From Ursus arctos (lineage: Eukaryota; Chordata; Mammalia; Carnivora; Ursidae), in NCBI RefSeq assembly GCF_023065955.2, contig NC_079873.1:98742128-98806127 (forward strand): a stretch of DNA of 64,000 bases, in the 5' to 3' direction. This document shows, one piece after another, positions 24,853-37,392 of the stretch (its first letter is position 1; each line of letters starts with the position of its first letter). The translations under genes and the position numbers were made by a program. Under the pieces are notes generated by a model that ran no database searches, was not told the origin of the DNA, and was given only the letters and a program-made list of their open reading frames with translations.

Positions 24853-25056
24853 GGGGCGCCTGGGTGGCTCAGTCGTTAAGCGTCTGCCTTCGGCTCAGGG
24901 CGTGATCCCGGCATTATGGGATCAAGCCCCACATCAGGCTCCTCCGCTAGGGGCCTGCTTCTTCCTCTCCCACTCCCCCTGCTTGTGTTCCCTCTCTCGC
25001 TGGCTGTCTCTATCTCTGTCAAATAAATAAATAAAATCTTTAAAAAAAAAGAAAAA
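24853..25056 (+). mobile_element. SINEC, bear-type, well preserved
   Basis: Near-consensus head GGGGCGCCTGGGTGGCTCAG and the body CATCAGGCTCCTCCGCTAGG, which I associate with bears. Target duplication GAAAAAAATTCTACAA at 24836 and 25057. Confidence 0.97.
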
Positions 25057-25234
25057 GAAAAAAATTCTACAAATTATTATCAATTTTAGAATATGGTTCT
25101 TGGGATAAGGATGGGGTGCATAACATATTTAGACCATTGGGAATGCTCTCTTTCTTGATCTATAAACATGTATGTTGATAATTTTAATATTTTCTTTATA
25201 TATTTATGCTTAATTCAGTTTTCTGTATAGGCGA

Positions 25235-25649
25235 TGTATTAATCAGAGTTCTCCAGAGAAACAGAACCAATAAAATGTATAAATATTTAGAAAGAGATTT
25301 ATTTTAAGTGGCTCATACAATTGGAGAGGCTTGGTGAGTCCAAAATCTGATGGGGGAAGCTGGCAGGCTGGAGACCCAGAAAAGAGCTAATGTTGTTCAT
25401 GAAGTTTGAAGAGTATGCTGGAGAATTCCCCCTTGCTTAGAAGAAAGTCAGCCTTTTGTTCTATTTAGGCCTTTGGGTGATTGGATAAGGCCCATCCAAA
25501 TTAAGGAGGGCAATTTGCTTTACTAAAAGTCCACTGATTTAAATGTAAATCTTATTCAAAAATATTGTCTCAGAAATATCCACAATGATATTTGACCAAA
25601 TATCTGGACACACTAGTCCAGCCAAGTTGACACAGATTTAACCACCACA
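25235..25649 (-). mobile_element. solo LTR-like repeat (MaLR-like), antisense
   Basis: Begins TGTATTAATCAGAGTTCTCC and contains AGAGAAACAGAACCAAT; ends ...TTAACCACCACA. It is the reverse complement of the family at 44596-44990 and the same orientation as 42651-43071. Family name left open. Confidence 0.75.
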
Positions 25650-26145
25650 GATGGTATATTACACAATAAAATATTTACATCAGTCACTTACTTTTTCAGA
25701 GGGGCCCTCAATGTTACCTGAAAATATTTCTACATTTCTCCAGTCAACTTTCTTCCATTATGTATAACAGCTATTTCAAAAACTTTTTCAATCTCTTTAA
25801 GCCTCCAACTTTCTACAGTTGATTACCTCTTGCCTATTTCACAGAGAAAATGAATACCATTAAATTACCCCCCCTACCAAATTAGAAATTACATCTGCAT
25901 CCACACCCTTGTTTTCCTCTTTCCCTTTTAGAGGGGAGGGTTATCCTGCTTCCTTTTCAAAGCTAATCATTTTACCTGTAATCTGAGTCCCATCCTTTCT
26001 TATCTTTGTAAGAATCTTGCTCTATGGATTATTTCCTCTCTTTTGTATTGCCAACCTCTGTTTCTGTTGACTCATTCCAAGCTTCTACCCTCATTAATGG
26101 ACCTCACAAACAAAACTTTCCATCAAGAGGTATTATCCTTGAAAT
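25650..26145. other. unassigned DNA
   Basis: No gene or repeat recognised. Confidence 0.5.
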
Positions 26146-26177
26146 TTTGTTGTTGTTGTTGTTGTTGTTGTTGTTGC
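26146..26177 (+). repeat. (TTG)n microsatellite
   Basis: About ten uninterrupted TTG units. The poly-leucine in an overlapping open frame is due to this repeat. Confidence 0.95.
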
Positions 26178-26379
26178 AGATTTACTTAGATCCCAAGCAA
26201 CTTTCTGTTCTTTTATTTGTTACTTTATTTGCATGTAATTTAATTTGGACGTTGTGCTTCATTGAACAGTGAGGGTGTTTAGCCTTGTTCATTTTGTTAC
26301 CCTACGGGCCTTGACAAACTAGGTATTAGGGGCAAGTTCCACCTTTTGGAGGCAGTAGAGCCTGGAGGAGTCCAAAATT

Positions 26380-26595
26380 AGGCTATTGGATTCAAAATTC
26401 TGGTCATTTTACTTTTATTTGTAAGAGTTTGGGCAAGTTGCTACCATGTTAAGCCTCCACATTTTTCAATCTGACAATGGGGACACTGAATGTGCTTTCC
26501 TCATAGGGTTGCTGTAAGAGCTAATGAGAGAAAAGAAAAATATTTATGGTATCTGACACAGTAAGCAATGAATACATGCTAATTATTATTTTCCA
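26380..26595 (+). repeat. MIR SINE, fairly complete
   Basis: TTTGGGCAAGTTGCTACC, AATCTGACAATGGGGACACT, CATAGGGTTGCTGTAAGAGC and ACACAGTAAGCAATGAATAC follow the MIR consensus in order. Confidence 0.85.
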
Positions 26596-29043
26596 ATATG
26601 GATAAAAGCAGTCTAAAATGAACAATAATCTTTGGCTAAGAGGTAAGTAGTAGTAAAGTACCCATGGAATAATATTTCTTCTTGCTTTTTTGGAGAATTG
26701 GTGTGGGAGAGATTGGGCTCCAATTCAAATAAACAAATTATCTGCAGCATTTAAGTGATACGTTCATTATACTATAAAATGTTACTCTTGTGCCACTGAT
26801 TTATTTTGACTTTAGACAACTTTTATTTCTCTTGACCCCAGTCTCTTAATTTTCAAAATGATGGAGACATGCTAGATGATTTCTCTGCTTCATTCTAAAG
26901 CTAATATGCTGTGTTTCTATAATTCTTTAAAAAATATGTTTTAGTGATAAGTGATTATAACATTTAAATTTTTTCTCATATTTTTCCCTCTTAGCAATTC
27001 ATTATTTTATGACTCTTCCTACATACTATTTTATCATGTTCTATATTTTCTTCCTACTGGGAAATCTTTTTCCTCCCTTGGTATAACCATCATTTTCAAT
27101 CTATCATTTCACCTAATGTTCTCAACTGTAGCATCCAGACTTACTCCTTCCCAGCTTTTACAGTTTTTCATGGTAGCATGCATCTTAACCTCCCTCTCAT
27201 GCCATGGGAGTTCAGCCATTTATTTATGTTTTCTTGGATTTTGACTGATAATCCAGAGGAATATCACACTCACTTCTAAGTGTCACAGAAAATAGATTTC
27301 AAGCCAAGTTATGTATAGTTCTAGTCTAATAGAATCTGTCTTTCTACATCGCCCTATGATATTCTGTTCATCTGTAAAATGTAATACCTGACTTTAGCTG
27401 AAATTATCATTAAAAAACTGGTAGATGTGTCTTTACTATTTATCTTATGATGAATACTTACACAGCTTTTAACTGTATTCTTTCAATTGTTTTAAATCAA
27501 AATAACCTGAAAATGACAACTATAACAAAGAAATACATTAGTTTTAGAATAATCTTTTAGATTAATATCTATCAAAAATGGACAACCTTCAGATTCTACT
27601 ACCAAAGTATATTAATACTAGATAGGATTGATTCCTTTTCAATAATAACTGAATATGCATGTGTATAATTTACCATGATCAGGGTCACTTTCTATCAGAG
27701 ACACCTGTCTCTCAATTATTTTGTATTTTATTTCCTTAGGTCTATGAATTCATTATTTCAATTATTATTTAGTTAAGTTGCAGCTTTCACATATTAATAA
27801 ATCTATTAGGCTGAAAATGCAATCAATATGGTAATCAACTAATGTTGCTTTGGAGTCACTGCTTTCATGTAAAGCATTTTATTTCTACAAGGTCCATATT
27901 AAAATGCAGGTGTATCTTGGAGAAATTATACTTCGGGGATGATGAGTATGGATTGGTCATTTTGATTACCTGTCAATGATCAAATGGAACATCTGCTGAA
28001 GGGAGCAGGGCCTTATAAGTTCCGGCTATGGAACTTTACCCAAGTGAAGGAGGGAAGAATGGAAACAGTGTAGGAAAGGGTGTTGGGAACTGAGGAGCAT
28101 TATAGATGTACCAAGGTCCCAGAGATAGAGGATTACTATATGAGCTATACTCAAAGGTTTTGCTAAAACCATTTTCCAATCTGAATTCACAAGTCTAAAA
28201 CAAAAGCCCAGGACATTGTTTAATACCTCTTGCTGATGGCCATTTGAAAATTATGTCTCATCTGCTCAGATTACCAAATGTAAAATGGAGTCCTAAAATT
28301 TTTAAGCTACTCCTGAGATTTTTGCATTTCTTTTAGAACAGAATTTAAAGAGCATATTAAATCTTAGCTGAAGACAATGAGAACTGAGACCATCGTGTTT
28401 TAGATATTTTTATTCACAGGTCATGTACTTTTCATTGATGAAGTTGAGAGGGACATTTGACAATAAATATATACCTTATAAAAATTACACTAACATTTGA
28501 ACTTTTCTTAATCATGATATTTCTCACTAAGTGGTAAAAAAAAACTCTGATGAGAGAAATGAAATAAACTAACGTCTGATATTGTATACTGCCCTCTCTT
28601 ACAGGCAAAAGCACTTTGAGGAAAGGGTTTCATTTAAAATCAAAGCCATCAATGCTAATTATATGCCTTATGGTCATTATGCATGGTTCTATTTTTATTT
28701 TTTACCTTTAACATAAGATGTTATAATAGTTGTCATTAACTCTTTGCTGATTCACTATTTTTTCTCTTTGAAAATTTAAAATAGTCATGGAAAAAATAAA
28801 ATAATCTTATCTCATACTCTAATAAACAATAATATTGTTTAGGTCCACCACTAAAATAATTTTGATGCATAGGGGTCAACTGTCATTACATTAAAGTAGG
28901 AAAATGGATCACATAATTGTTGGAGCAGTGTGTGCATTCAAATATTGATTACTTTAGTACAAACTTAGTAACCTAACATTGTGGGACGATGATGAAAGTT
29001 GAACACCAAGAGTATCATGAATTTGTCCTACCAGAACTTAGTT
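26596..29043. other. unassigned AT-rich DNA
   Basis: About 2.4 kb; nothing recognised on either strand. Confidence 0.55.
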
Positions 29044-29248
29044 CAGGGTTTCTCAGCCTCAGCACTACTGATATTTTGGGCCAGATTCCTTATTGTGGGG
29101 GACTGTCTTGTGCACTATAGGATGTTTAGCAGTGTTCATGGTCTTTACCTACTAATACTAATAATATACCAGTAGTATACCCCCCCAAATATCTCCAGGT
29201 TTTGAATATTTCCTGGGGGGCAAAATCTCTTCCATTTGAGAACCACTG
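29044..29248 (-). mobile_element. MER5A (hAT-Charlie non-autonomous DNA transposon)
   Basis: Starts CAGGGTTTCTCAGCCTC and ends TTTGAGAACCACTG, the MER5A terminal inverted repeats. The interior (ATTTTGGGCCAGATTCCTTA, ACTATAGGATGTTTAGCAG) matches in reverse. Flanked by 8-bp ACTTAGTT (29036) and ACTTAGCT (29249), the expected hAT target duplication with one change. Confidence 0.92.
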
Positions 29249-29374
29249 ACTTAGCTGACTAAATTGACCATACTGACTTAGCTGATCCACCTGAACCACC
29301 ATCCTAATCCTTCCTTCACTATGGTGTCATCTACATATTATTTCTTCTGAGTATTTAAATGTATATATCCTTAT

Positions 29375-29562
29375 TTAAAGATTTTATTTATTTATTTATT
29401 TGACAGAGAGAGAGAGAGAGAACAAGCAGCAGAGCAGCAGGAGTGGCAGGCAGAGGGAGAAGAGAAGCAGACTCCCCGCTGAGCAGAGAGCCCCACGGGG
29501 ACTTGATCCCAGGACCCTGAGCAGAAGGCAGATGCTTAACTGACAGAGCCACCCAGGAGCCA
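29375..29562 (-). mobile_element. SINEC, antisense
   Basis: TTTAAAGATTTTATTTATTT, (GA)n, reversed head AGAGCCACCCAGGAGCC. Flanks TAAATGTATATAT and TAAATTTATACAT look like a decayed target duplication. Confidence 0.93.
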
Positions 29563-32179
29563 CTAAATTTATACATTTTTATAACAATGTTTTTAAGTGG
29601 TCTTAGGCTAAATCACATTTGGCTTTTTTCTCTATATGAATCACATCAATTTTAGGCACAGGAAAGACTTATTTTCTAGCCCCTTCTTAATACATAGTAC
29701 AGTGCTTTGTGTCAAATAGGACCATCAAAAATGTTGATTGACATTGATTACGGCTAGTCTTGGGGATGTAATGTTGTTTCTCTCTGTTTGGTTCAGGGTA
29801 TTTTACTATTCTATTTATTTATTTAATAAATAAGATACTTCCTGAAAATGCAGCCTAGGCTGCAGTTCTATAAATAACTTTTAGTTTATGGAGTCTTAAA
29901 ATAGAAATATACCTTAAATTGATTTCAAAGCCTACTCTGAGAAAACCTGTGTCCTACTTGCATAAAAAGATCATGAATAAATGAAATGTCATGAGATAGC
30001 CACTAATCAATTTTCAGTCATTTTCATCTTATAAACCTAAACTAAACTAAAAGAAAAATCTTGCTCTGCTTTCTCTGTTGGTATATCCTGACCTTATCGT
30101 AGATTCTTTAGCCATTTTAAAAGCTTTCAGTGCAAAGGGCTTGGCTCACCATCTGGAGAGGAGAAAGCTGACAAGTTAATCAAGCAGACTGATGATGTGG
30201 TGGCTACAATAAAAAACAAAATCATGTATTATTTCATGAAATGTATCTACTGATTTGATGATAATGTCAAGTTCAAATCTTAAAGGTCATTTAATAGAGT
30301 ACAAAAATATTTTTCTTGGGGCAAAGAAATTTTGACCTCATAAAGTGAAGTCTGTGACCTATTTCAACTGTTGATCAGAAGTCATTTATTCACTTATTAA
30401 TTCATTCACTCTTCAATCCATCCATCCATCCATCCATTTGTCCTTTCATCCATTCAACATTTATTAGACACGAGCACTAAGCCTAGTACTGGGGAGATTG
30501 TGTAAAAAAATAAATCATGGTTACTGCCCATGAACAGCATACTGTCTAGATCAATATTTCCTACTCCATGTTCAGAGGAATAATGCTCCTATAAGATACT
30601 AGTTATTCACTCCATGGTAATACTTTTATTTTCTGAATTTTCTGGAATAATTAAAAGAAATCTCAGTTTTCTGATATGCAAACTAGTTTTTTTTTACATG
30701 AGATCTTAATATAAAGTATTTTAATATTACCTTGAAAACTAAGAGGGTCTAAAATACCTGGTATAAAACTATAAAGTTAGATGCAAGTCTGGTGGCACTT
30801 TAGCAATTTAATTGGATGTTTTCCCCCTTGTTTACAGTACAAAATTCACTTAATGTAGCAAGGAAACATGACCTTACTAAGACAATCTGAGAAATTCATT
30901 TCTCAGAATGGATACCTGTGTGGATGACTACAGGAAAGTGGATTTTAAAAGTCTAGCTTCTTTCTGAAAAAGAAAACAAAGATTGTCATTTGTAATTCAT
31001 TTCAGTCAGATTTCAAAGGTTCATTTACACTTTGGAAAGTGAGAAGATGGACCAAATTTTAATCAATGACAGTCATGATAAACATACCACTTTATAAAAA
31101 ATGATAGTGGGGTGAGGAAAGTATTAGAAAAGGTATTATTTCTTTGTTTGAAGAATATTACTTCAGTAAGTGCTTTTCAACTAGCACAGAGTTGGAGATA
31201 AAGTCTTAATTTTGTGTCTTTATATTAGGTCAGTAGTTCACTTCCATTTGTATATATTTGTTGATTTATACAGAAGAAGTTAGCAGATTAGCTCAATGTA
31301 ATTTTAAGGATAAATTCATGCTTCACTCAAGTATACACACAAAACATAAAATCGTTAATATTGTGGATGGCTAAACTTCAAAAGTTCAGAAATTCCCTTC
31401 TCTTCATCAGTTAGATGAGCCTGATATTGATTAGGAGTTTAACTACGTGGTTTCTTATCTGAAACTGTTGTAAACTCTGATTGTTATTTACATAAGGTGA
31501 ATGAAAATAGGAAATGTTTTCTAGTTTTATGGAATTCTGGTGTTGGAGGGAAAATAGTGGTTTCAAGCACATTAATTGACAGTATTAAGTGTTATGTAGC
31601 ATTAGGCACTTCAAAAATAAAAACTAAAAAAATGATTTTTGTTATGCTACTACTTATGGTGAATAAAATATATTTCTGTATCTTCAGTGATACCGTAAAC
31701 TGTATGTTTTAATTGTGTTCCTAGATTTCTAATTTGTAAGACTGTTCCACACTAGTCATTTATGGCTCTAAACATTAAGCAATCAATTGTCATATATCTA
31801 TAAAACCTCAGAATAATGTGGTAAACAATGGAATTATGAAGAGTCATTCATATTGGAATATTTTACTTTTTTTCACATCAGTATGTGACAAATGACCTTA
31901 TTTAAATAGAATGGAAGTAAAGCAGTTGTATTCTTGTCATTCTTCCCAAAATATCAGTCTAGGGTATTAAAATTCATAAATACACATTTTTAGATATAAT
32001 CTGTTTTTAAGATTTCAAAGTTATCTTATTGTAGATTATACTTGTAGCAACATTTTTGCATGAAAGGCAATAAGGGGAAGGGAAGATAAGACAGCACTGG
32101 GACTTTCCTTGAATATCTAGGATCTATGTTCATTATAATTACAGTGGACAACAGTATAATGAAAGTTGCAACGTTGATT
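29563..32179. other. mostly unassigned DNA
   Basis: One (ATCC)n repeat at 30414-30437, followed by CATTCAACATTTATTAGACA, which resembles an ancient mammalian repeat; otherwise nothing recognised. Confidence 0.5.
30414..30437 (+). repeat. (ATCC)n microsatellite
   Basis: Six uninterrupted tetranucleotide units. Confidence 0.9.
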
Positions 32180-32390
32180 GAAGGTTTACTAAATGCCAAG
32201 AACGGTTGCATTATCTTTCTTAATGCTTAAAAGAAATCTGTGAGGTAGATACTATTTTTATCTCCTTTTTACTTGGAGATGTTAAATACCTTGCCCCAGC
32301 TCTTGAAGATGTAAGTTTTTTGGGGTTTGAAACAAAATTGTTCTGACTTCAAAGCTCAGGCTTTTGACTACTAGGTAATAGTGCCTCTTT
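32180..32390 (-). repeat. MIR SINE, antisense
   Basis: TTAATGCTTAAAAGAAATCT, GTGAGGTAGATACTATTTTT and AAATACCTTGCCCCAGCTC follow the reversed MIR consensus. Confidence 0.75.
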
Positions 32391-33999
32391 GAGAATCCTT
32401 AGCTAATATGTATTGATGTTAGTATCAATGTGTATTGATACTAATATGTGGCTTAGAATCATAAAATTGTTTAGGCTATAGGTCTGAAAGGGCACTTCAT
32501 TAGCTGGTGGGTATTACTGATACTATTCATGAGCATTCTCAGATGAGGCAGTATGATCTTATGGAAGAAAACCAAACAAATAATCTGTGGTGGACATACA
32601 AATGCTCACCAAGATCTCTGATTATCTTCTTCTTTGGGCACAGACCTTTTTGAAGTTAGACACAGTCTTATGACTTGCTTTATCTGGTGAAACGAGAGAA
32701 GTGACCTGTGCCATTTGTGGGTAGAAGTATTTAAGTCTGGTGTGAGATTCTCCATCTTCTCATTTTTTACCATAGTAATTGTGGAAGCATGTGTTTATCA
32801 TATTGGGGGTGAGGAAGAAAGACCAAAGCATCCTGGAATACTGAATGACCAAATACAGTTTAGATGCCCTGGAGACTCTCACAGACTCAAATTGGACATT
32901 GTGTGAGTGAGAAATAAACTTTTGATGTGTTTAGGCCCCTGGGATATTGGTACATAGCCTAAACTCGCTTAATCTGATTGAAACATTTTTGGACCACATG
33001 TGTTCTATCTATAGCCCTAATTTTCAAGACCAGTAAAAACAAGACATTAACTTCTATGAATCTTAGTTGTTTGTTTTAAAATTATGATTTCTAGTCTATG
33101 CCTTCCTCCTGAGATTATGGGGGCAGATCACATGGTGATCATATAAGAGAATATATATAAGAAAACATATATAAAAGTCTTCTATAAACTGCAAGGAAAT
33201 GTATTATTTATTATTACTAAAGTAGGAATTATGGTTTCTTCATGGTCATTATTTGGTGAACAGTGTTCGGTGATGTGGCTGATTTTTTCAAAAGTTAGGG
33301 CTAGAAGACAAAATGTATTTTGAGGGGGTGGTGACAAAATGATAACATTCAAATGCACACATTGACGTATTTCAGGAGAAAAAAATAGTTGCTTAGTATG
33401 GCATAGGGAATAGTAAGATATACTAAACTGTGATAGCAATTGGACAAGGAGTTATAGTGGATTCTATGAAGAAACAAAACCCAAGGAAGATAACTAAGAA
33501 ATATTTGTTTTTAAAAAAACATATTTTTAAAATAGCTAGAGCTAAACACTTACATTGTTAATAACCTTTACAATGTGTTTAGCATTTCTGAAATTCCTTA
33601 CAAGTTCTCATTGTAAAGGATGTGAGATCTACACTTTAAGTAAATATTGGGAGCAGGAGGCCAATATTGCCAGAAATTGAAATGAAGTACAAAGAGGAGT
33701 TAAATTTCAGTCTGTTTTTCTTTCCTGTCTTCTGCCAGTCTGAGGGACATTAAACAGTTCTTAGTGGAGGAAAAAAAATGGCCTTTAATAGTTTAGTACC
33801 CATAAACACCAGAGGTGTTACCATGAACATAATATGATGTGTAAGCAAAGATGAATCACAAGCTCTTTATTTGAATCTCTATAGCTGAGCATCATATATT
33901 TAATCTCTGGAAATCTCTTCTACTGAGGGATAGGGCTACATTTAACATGTAATGCAAAATCCCAAATAATATAAATAAATACTTCCATCTTCAGGAGGT
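32391..33999. other. unassigned DNA
   Basis: No gene or repeat recognised. Confidence 0.5.
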
Positions 34000-34531
34000 G
34001 GAGACTACTCCCCTTACTCCTGCTAGTGTGAACTGAACATAGTGACTTATTTCACGAGAATAGAGAATATGGAAACCAAGAAATACTAACTTTATAGTAG
34101 AGCAACCTGGCAACTACAACCTTAAAAAAGTGGTCAAGGCTAATATCACCAGTGATGTCATATACCTCTTGATATGATGCAATGAGAAGGGCACTTTTCC
34201 TCTGTAGTATTCTTCCCCCAAATTCATAATCCTAGTCTAATCATGAGGGGAAAAAAACCATCAGAAAACCTAAATAGGGATACATTATACAAAATATATA
34301 ACCAGTTCTACTCAAAATTGTCAGTCAGAAAAACCATGGAAACACTGAGAAATTGTCAAAGACCAGAGTAGACTAAAGAGATATGGAAACTACATACAAT
34401 GTGGTATTCTAGATAAGATCCTGGAACAGAAAAAGAATTCTGGAACAGAAAAAGTACATAGAGAAAAAACTGGTAAGATGTTAATGAACTCTAGTTTACT
34501 TAATAATGATGTAGCAATGATTTTAATTTTT
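34000..34531 (+). mobile_element. old L1 3'UTR, part 1 (interrupted element)
   Basis: TGATATGATGCAATGAGAAG, TTTCCTCTGTAGTATTCTTC, TAAGATCCTGGAACAGAAAA and TTAATAATGATGTAGCAATG follow the 3'UTR of an old mammalian L1 class. The sequence stops at 34531 and resumes at 42561, then again after 43071. Confidence 0.75.
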
Positions 34532-36380
34532 TCTTCCAAGAATTATTTATGTTAATTAACATACAGTGTAATATTAGTTTCAGTTTCAAGTGTAGAATTT
34601 AGTGGTTCAACACTTATATACAGTACCCAGTGTTCATCACAAGTGCACTCCTTAATGTCCATCACCTATTTAAACCAATCTCCCACCCACTACCCTCTGG
34701 TAACCATCAGTTTGTTCTCTGTAGTTGAGTCTGTTTCTTGGTTTTCTTCTCTGATTTTTCTCCCTGTGTTCTTAACTTCCACATATGAGTGAAACCATGT
34801 GGTATTTGTCTATGTCTTACTGACTTATTTCACTTAGCATAATGCTCTCTAGTTCCACCCACGTCATTGCAAATGACAAGATTTCATTCTTTTTGATGGC
34901 TGAGTAATATTGCATTGTATATATATCACCTCTTCTTTTTCCATTCATCAGTCAATGGGCACATGGCCTCTTTCTGTAATTTGGCTATTGTAGATACTGC
35001 TGCTATAAACATCAGGGTGCATGTATCCCTTTGAATCAGCATTTTTGTATACTGGATCATTTATTTTTGGTTGTTGAATTTGATAAATTCTTTATAGATC
35101 TTGGATACTAACCCTTTATCAGATATGCCATTTGTAAACATCTTCTCCCATTCTGAAGGTTGCCTTTTAGTTTTGTTGACTATTTCCTTCATTGTGCAGA
35201 AGCTTTTTATTTTGATGATGTCCCAATAGTTTATTTTTACTTTTGTTTCCCTTGCCTCAGAAGACATATCTAGTAACAAGTTGTTATGGCCGATGTCAAA
35301 GAGGATACTGCCTGTGTTCTCCTCTTGGATTTTAATGTTTCCCTGTCCCACACTAAGGTCTTTAATCCATTTTGAATTTATTTTTGTGTATGGTGTAAGA
35401 AAGTAGTCCAGATTGATTCTTCTGCACATTTCAGTTCAGTTTTCCCGATACCATTGTTGAAAAGACTGTCTTTTTCTCATTGGATATTCTTTCCTGTTTT
35501 GTTGAAGATTAGTTGACCATATAGTTTGGGTTCATTTCTGTGTTTGCTGTTCTGTTCTGTTGATCTATGTGTCTATTTTTGTGCCAGTACCATACTATCT
35601 TGATGACTACAGCTTTGTAGTATAGTTTGAAGTCTGGAATTGTGATGCTTCCAGCTTTGCTTTTCTTTTTCAAGATTGCTTCGGCTATTCACAGTCTTTT
35701 GTCGTTACATACACATTTTTAGGATTGTTTGTTCTAGCTCTGTGAAAAACGCTGGTGGCATTTTGATAGGGATTGCATCAAAAGTGTAGATTGTTTTTGT
35801 AGTATAGACATTTTAATGATTTTTGTTCTTCCAATTCATGAGCATGGAATATTTTTCCATTTCTTTGTGTCATCTTCAATTTATTCCATCAATGTTTTAT
35901 AATTTTCTGAGTATAGATCTTTTATCTCTTTGGTTAGGTTTATTCTGAGATATCTCATAGATTTTGGTGCAATTGTAAATGGGATCGATTCCTTGATTTC
36001 TCTTTCTCTTCATTATTGGTGTATAGAAATGCAACACATTTCCATATGCTGGTTTTGCATTCTGTGACTTTGCTGAATTCGGGTATCAAGTCTAGCAAAT
36101 TTTTGTTGGAGTCTTTTGGGTTTTCTACATAGAGTATCGTGTTATCTACAAAGATTGAAAGTTTGGCTTCTTCCTTCCTAGTTTGGATGCCTTTCATTTC
36201 TTTTTGTTGTCTGATTGCTGAGGCTAGGACTTCCAGTACTATGACAAATAACAGTGGTGAGAGTGGATATCCCTGCCTTGTTCCTGACCAGAGGAAAAGC
36301 TCTCAGGTTTTCCCTACTGAGAATGATATTATCTGTGGGTCTTTCATATATAGCCTTCATGATGTTGAGGTATGTTCCCT

Positions 36381-36587
36381 CTTTTTTTTTAATGATTTTT
36401 TATTATATTAGTCACCATACAGTACATCCCCGGTTTCCGATGTAAGGCTCGATGATTCATTAGTTGTGTATAACACCCAGTGCACCGTGCAATACGTGCC
36501 CTCCTTACTACCCATCACCGGTCTATCCCATTCCCCCACCCCCCTCCCCTCTGAGGCCCTCAGTTTGTTTCTCATAGTCCATAGTAT
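36381..36587 (-). mobile_element. short L1 3'-end insertion inside L1-C
   Basis: T-rich left end, then TAGTCACCATACAGTACATC and AACACCCAGTGCACCGTGC. It separates the ORF2 phrases TATGTTCCCTC and TATCCCTACTTTG, which are adjacent in the related L1 at 52556-52577. No clear target duplication. Confidence 0.85.
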
Positions 36588-37196
36588 CCCTACTTTGTTG
36601 AGGATTTTTATAATGAATGGATGTTGCATTTTGTCAAGTGCTTTTTCTGCATCTATTTAAATGGGCATATGGTTCTTACCATTTCTTTTGTTAATGTGGA
36701 ATATGTTATTGATTAATTTGCAAATGTTGAACCATGCTTACAGCCCAGAAATAAATCCCAGTTGATTGTGGTGAATCATTCTTTCAGTGTATTATTGGAT
36801 TCAACTTGGAAGTATTTTATTAAGAATATTTGCATCTGTGTTCATCAGGGATATTGGTCTTCTCTTTTTTAGTGGAGTCTTTGTCTGGTTTTGGTATCAG
36901 GGTATTGCTGGCCTCATTGAATGGCTTTGGAAGTTTTCCTGCCTTTTCTAATTTTTGGGATAGTTTGAGAAGAATAGTTATTAACTCTTCTTTCAGTGTT
37001 TGGTAGAAATCCCCTGGGAAGCCATCTGGCCCTGGACTTCCTTTTGTTGGGAGGTTTTCAATTACTGATTTAACTTCTTTGTTGGTTATTGGTCTGTTCA
37101 AGTTTTCTATTTCTTCCTGTTTCAGTTTTGGTAGTTTATATGTTTGTAGGAATTTATCCACTTCTTCTACGTTGTCCAATTGGTTGGCATGAGTTT

Positions 37197-37392
37197 TTCT
37201 TTTTTTTTAAGATTTTATTTATTTGAGAGAGGGGAGAGACAGTGAGAGTGCACAAGCAGGGGGAGGGGCAGAGGGAGAGGGAGAAGCAGACTCCCCACTG
37301 AGCAGGGAGTCTGATGTGGGGCTCAATCCCAGGACCATGAGATCATGACCTGAGCTGAAGGCAGCCTCTTAACTGACTGAGCCAGGCACCCC
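37197..37392 (-). mobile_element. SINEC inside L1-C, antisense
   Basis: TTAAGATTTTATTTATTTGA, GGGGGAGGGGCAGAGGGAGA, and reversed head GAGCCAGGCACCCC. It lies in the ORF2 region of L1-C and is therefore younger than it. Confidence 0.93.

Noticed and set aside
26024..26272. Protein with a poly-leucine run and a hydrophobic segment
   Set aside because: The leucine run is simply the (TTG)n microsatellite; no other support for a gene.
26951..27244. A 97-residue hydrophobic open frame in otherwise unassigned DNA
   Set aside because: No start context, family resemblance or supporting splice structure was visible; AT-rich DNA gives such frames by chance.
30414..30437. CRISPR-like or other regular spaced array
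   Set aside because: Simple (ATCC)n microsatellite. No array of repeats with unique spacers exists in the window, and the sequence is from a mammal.
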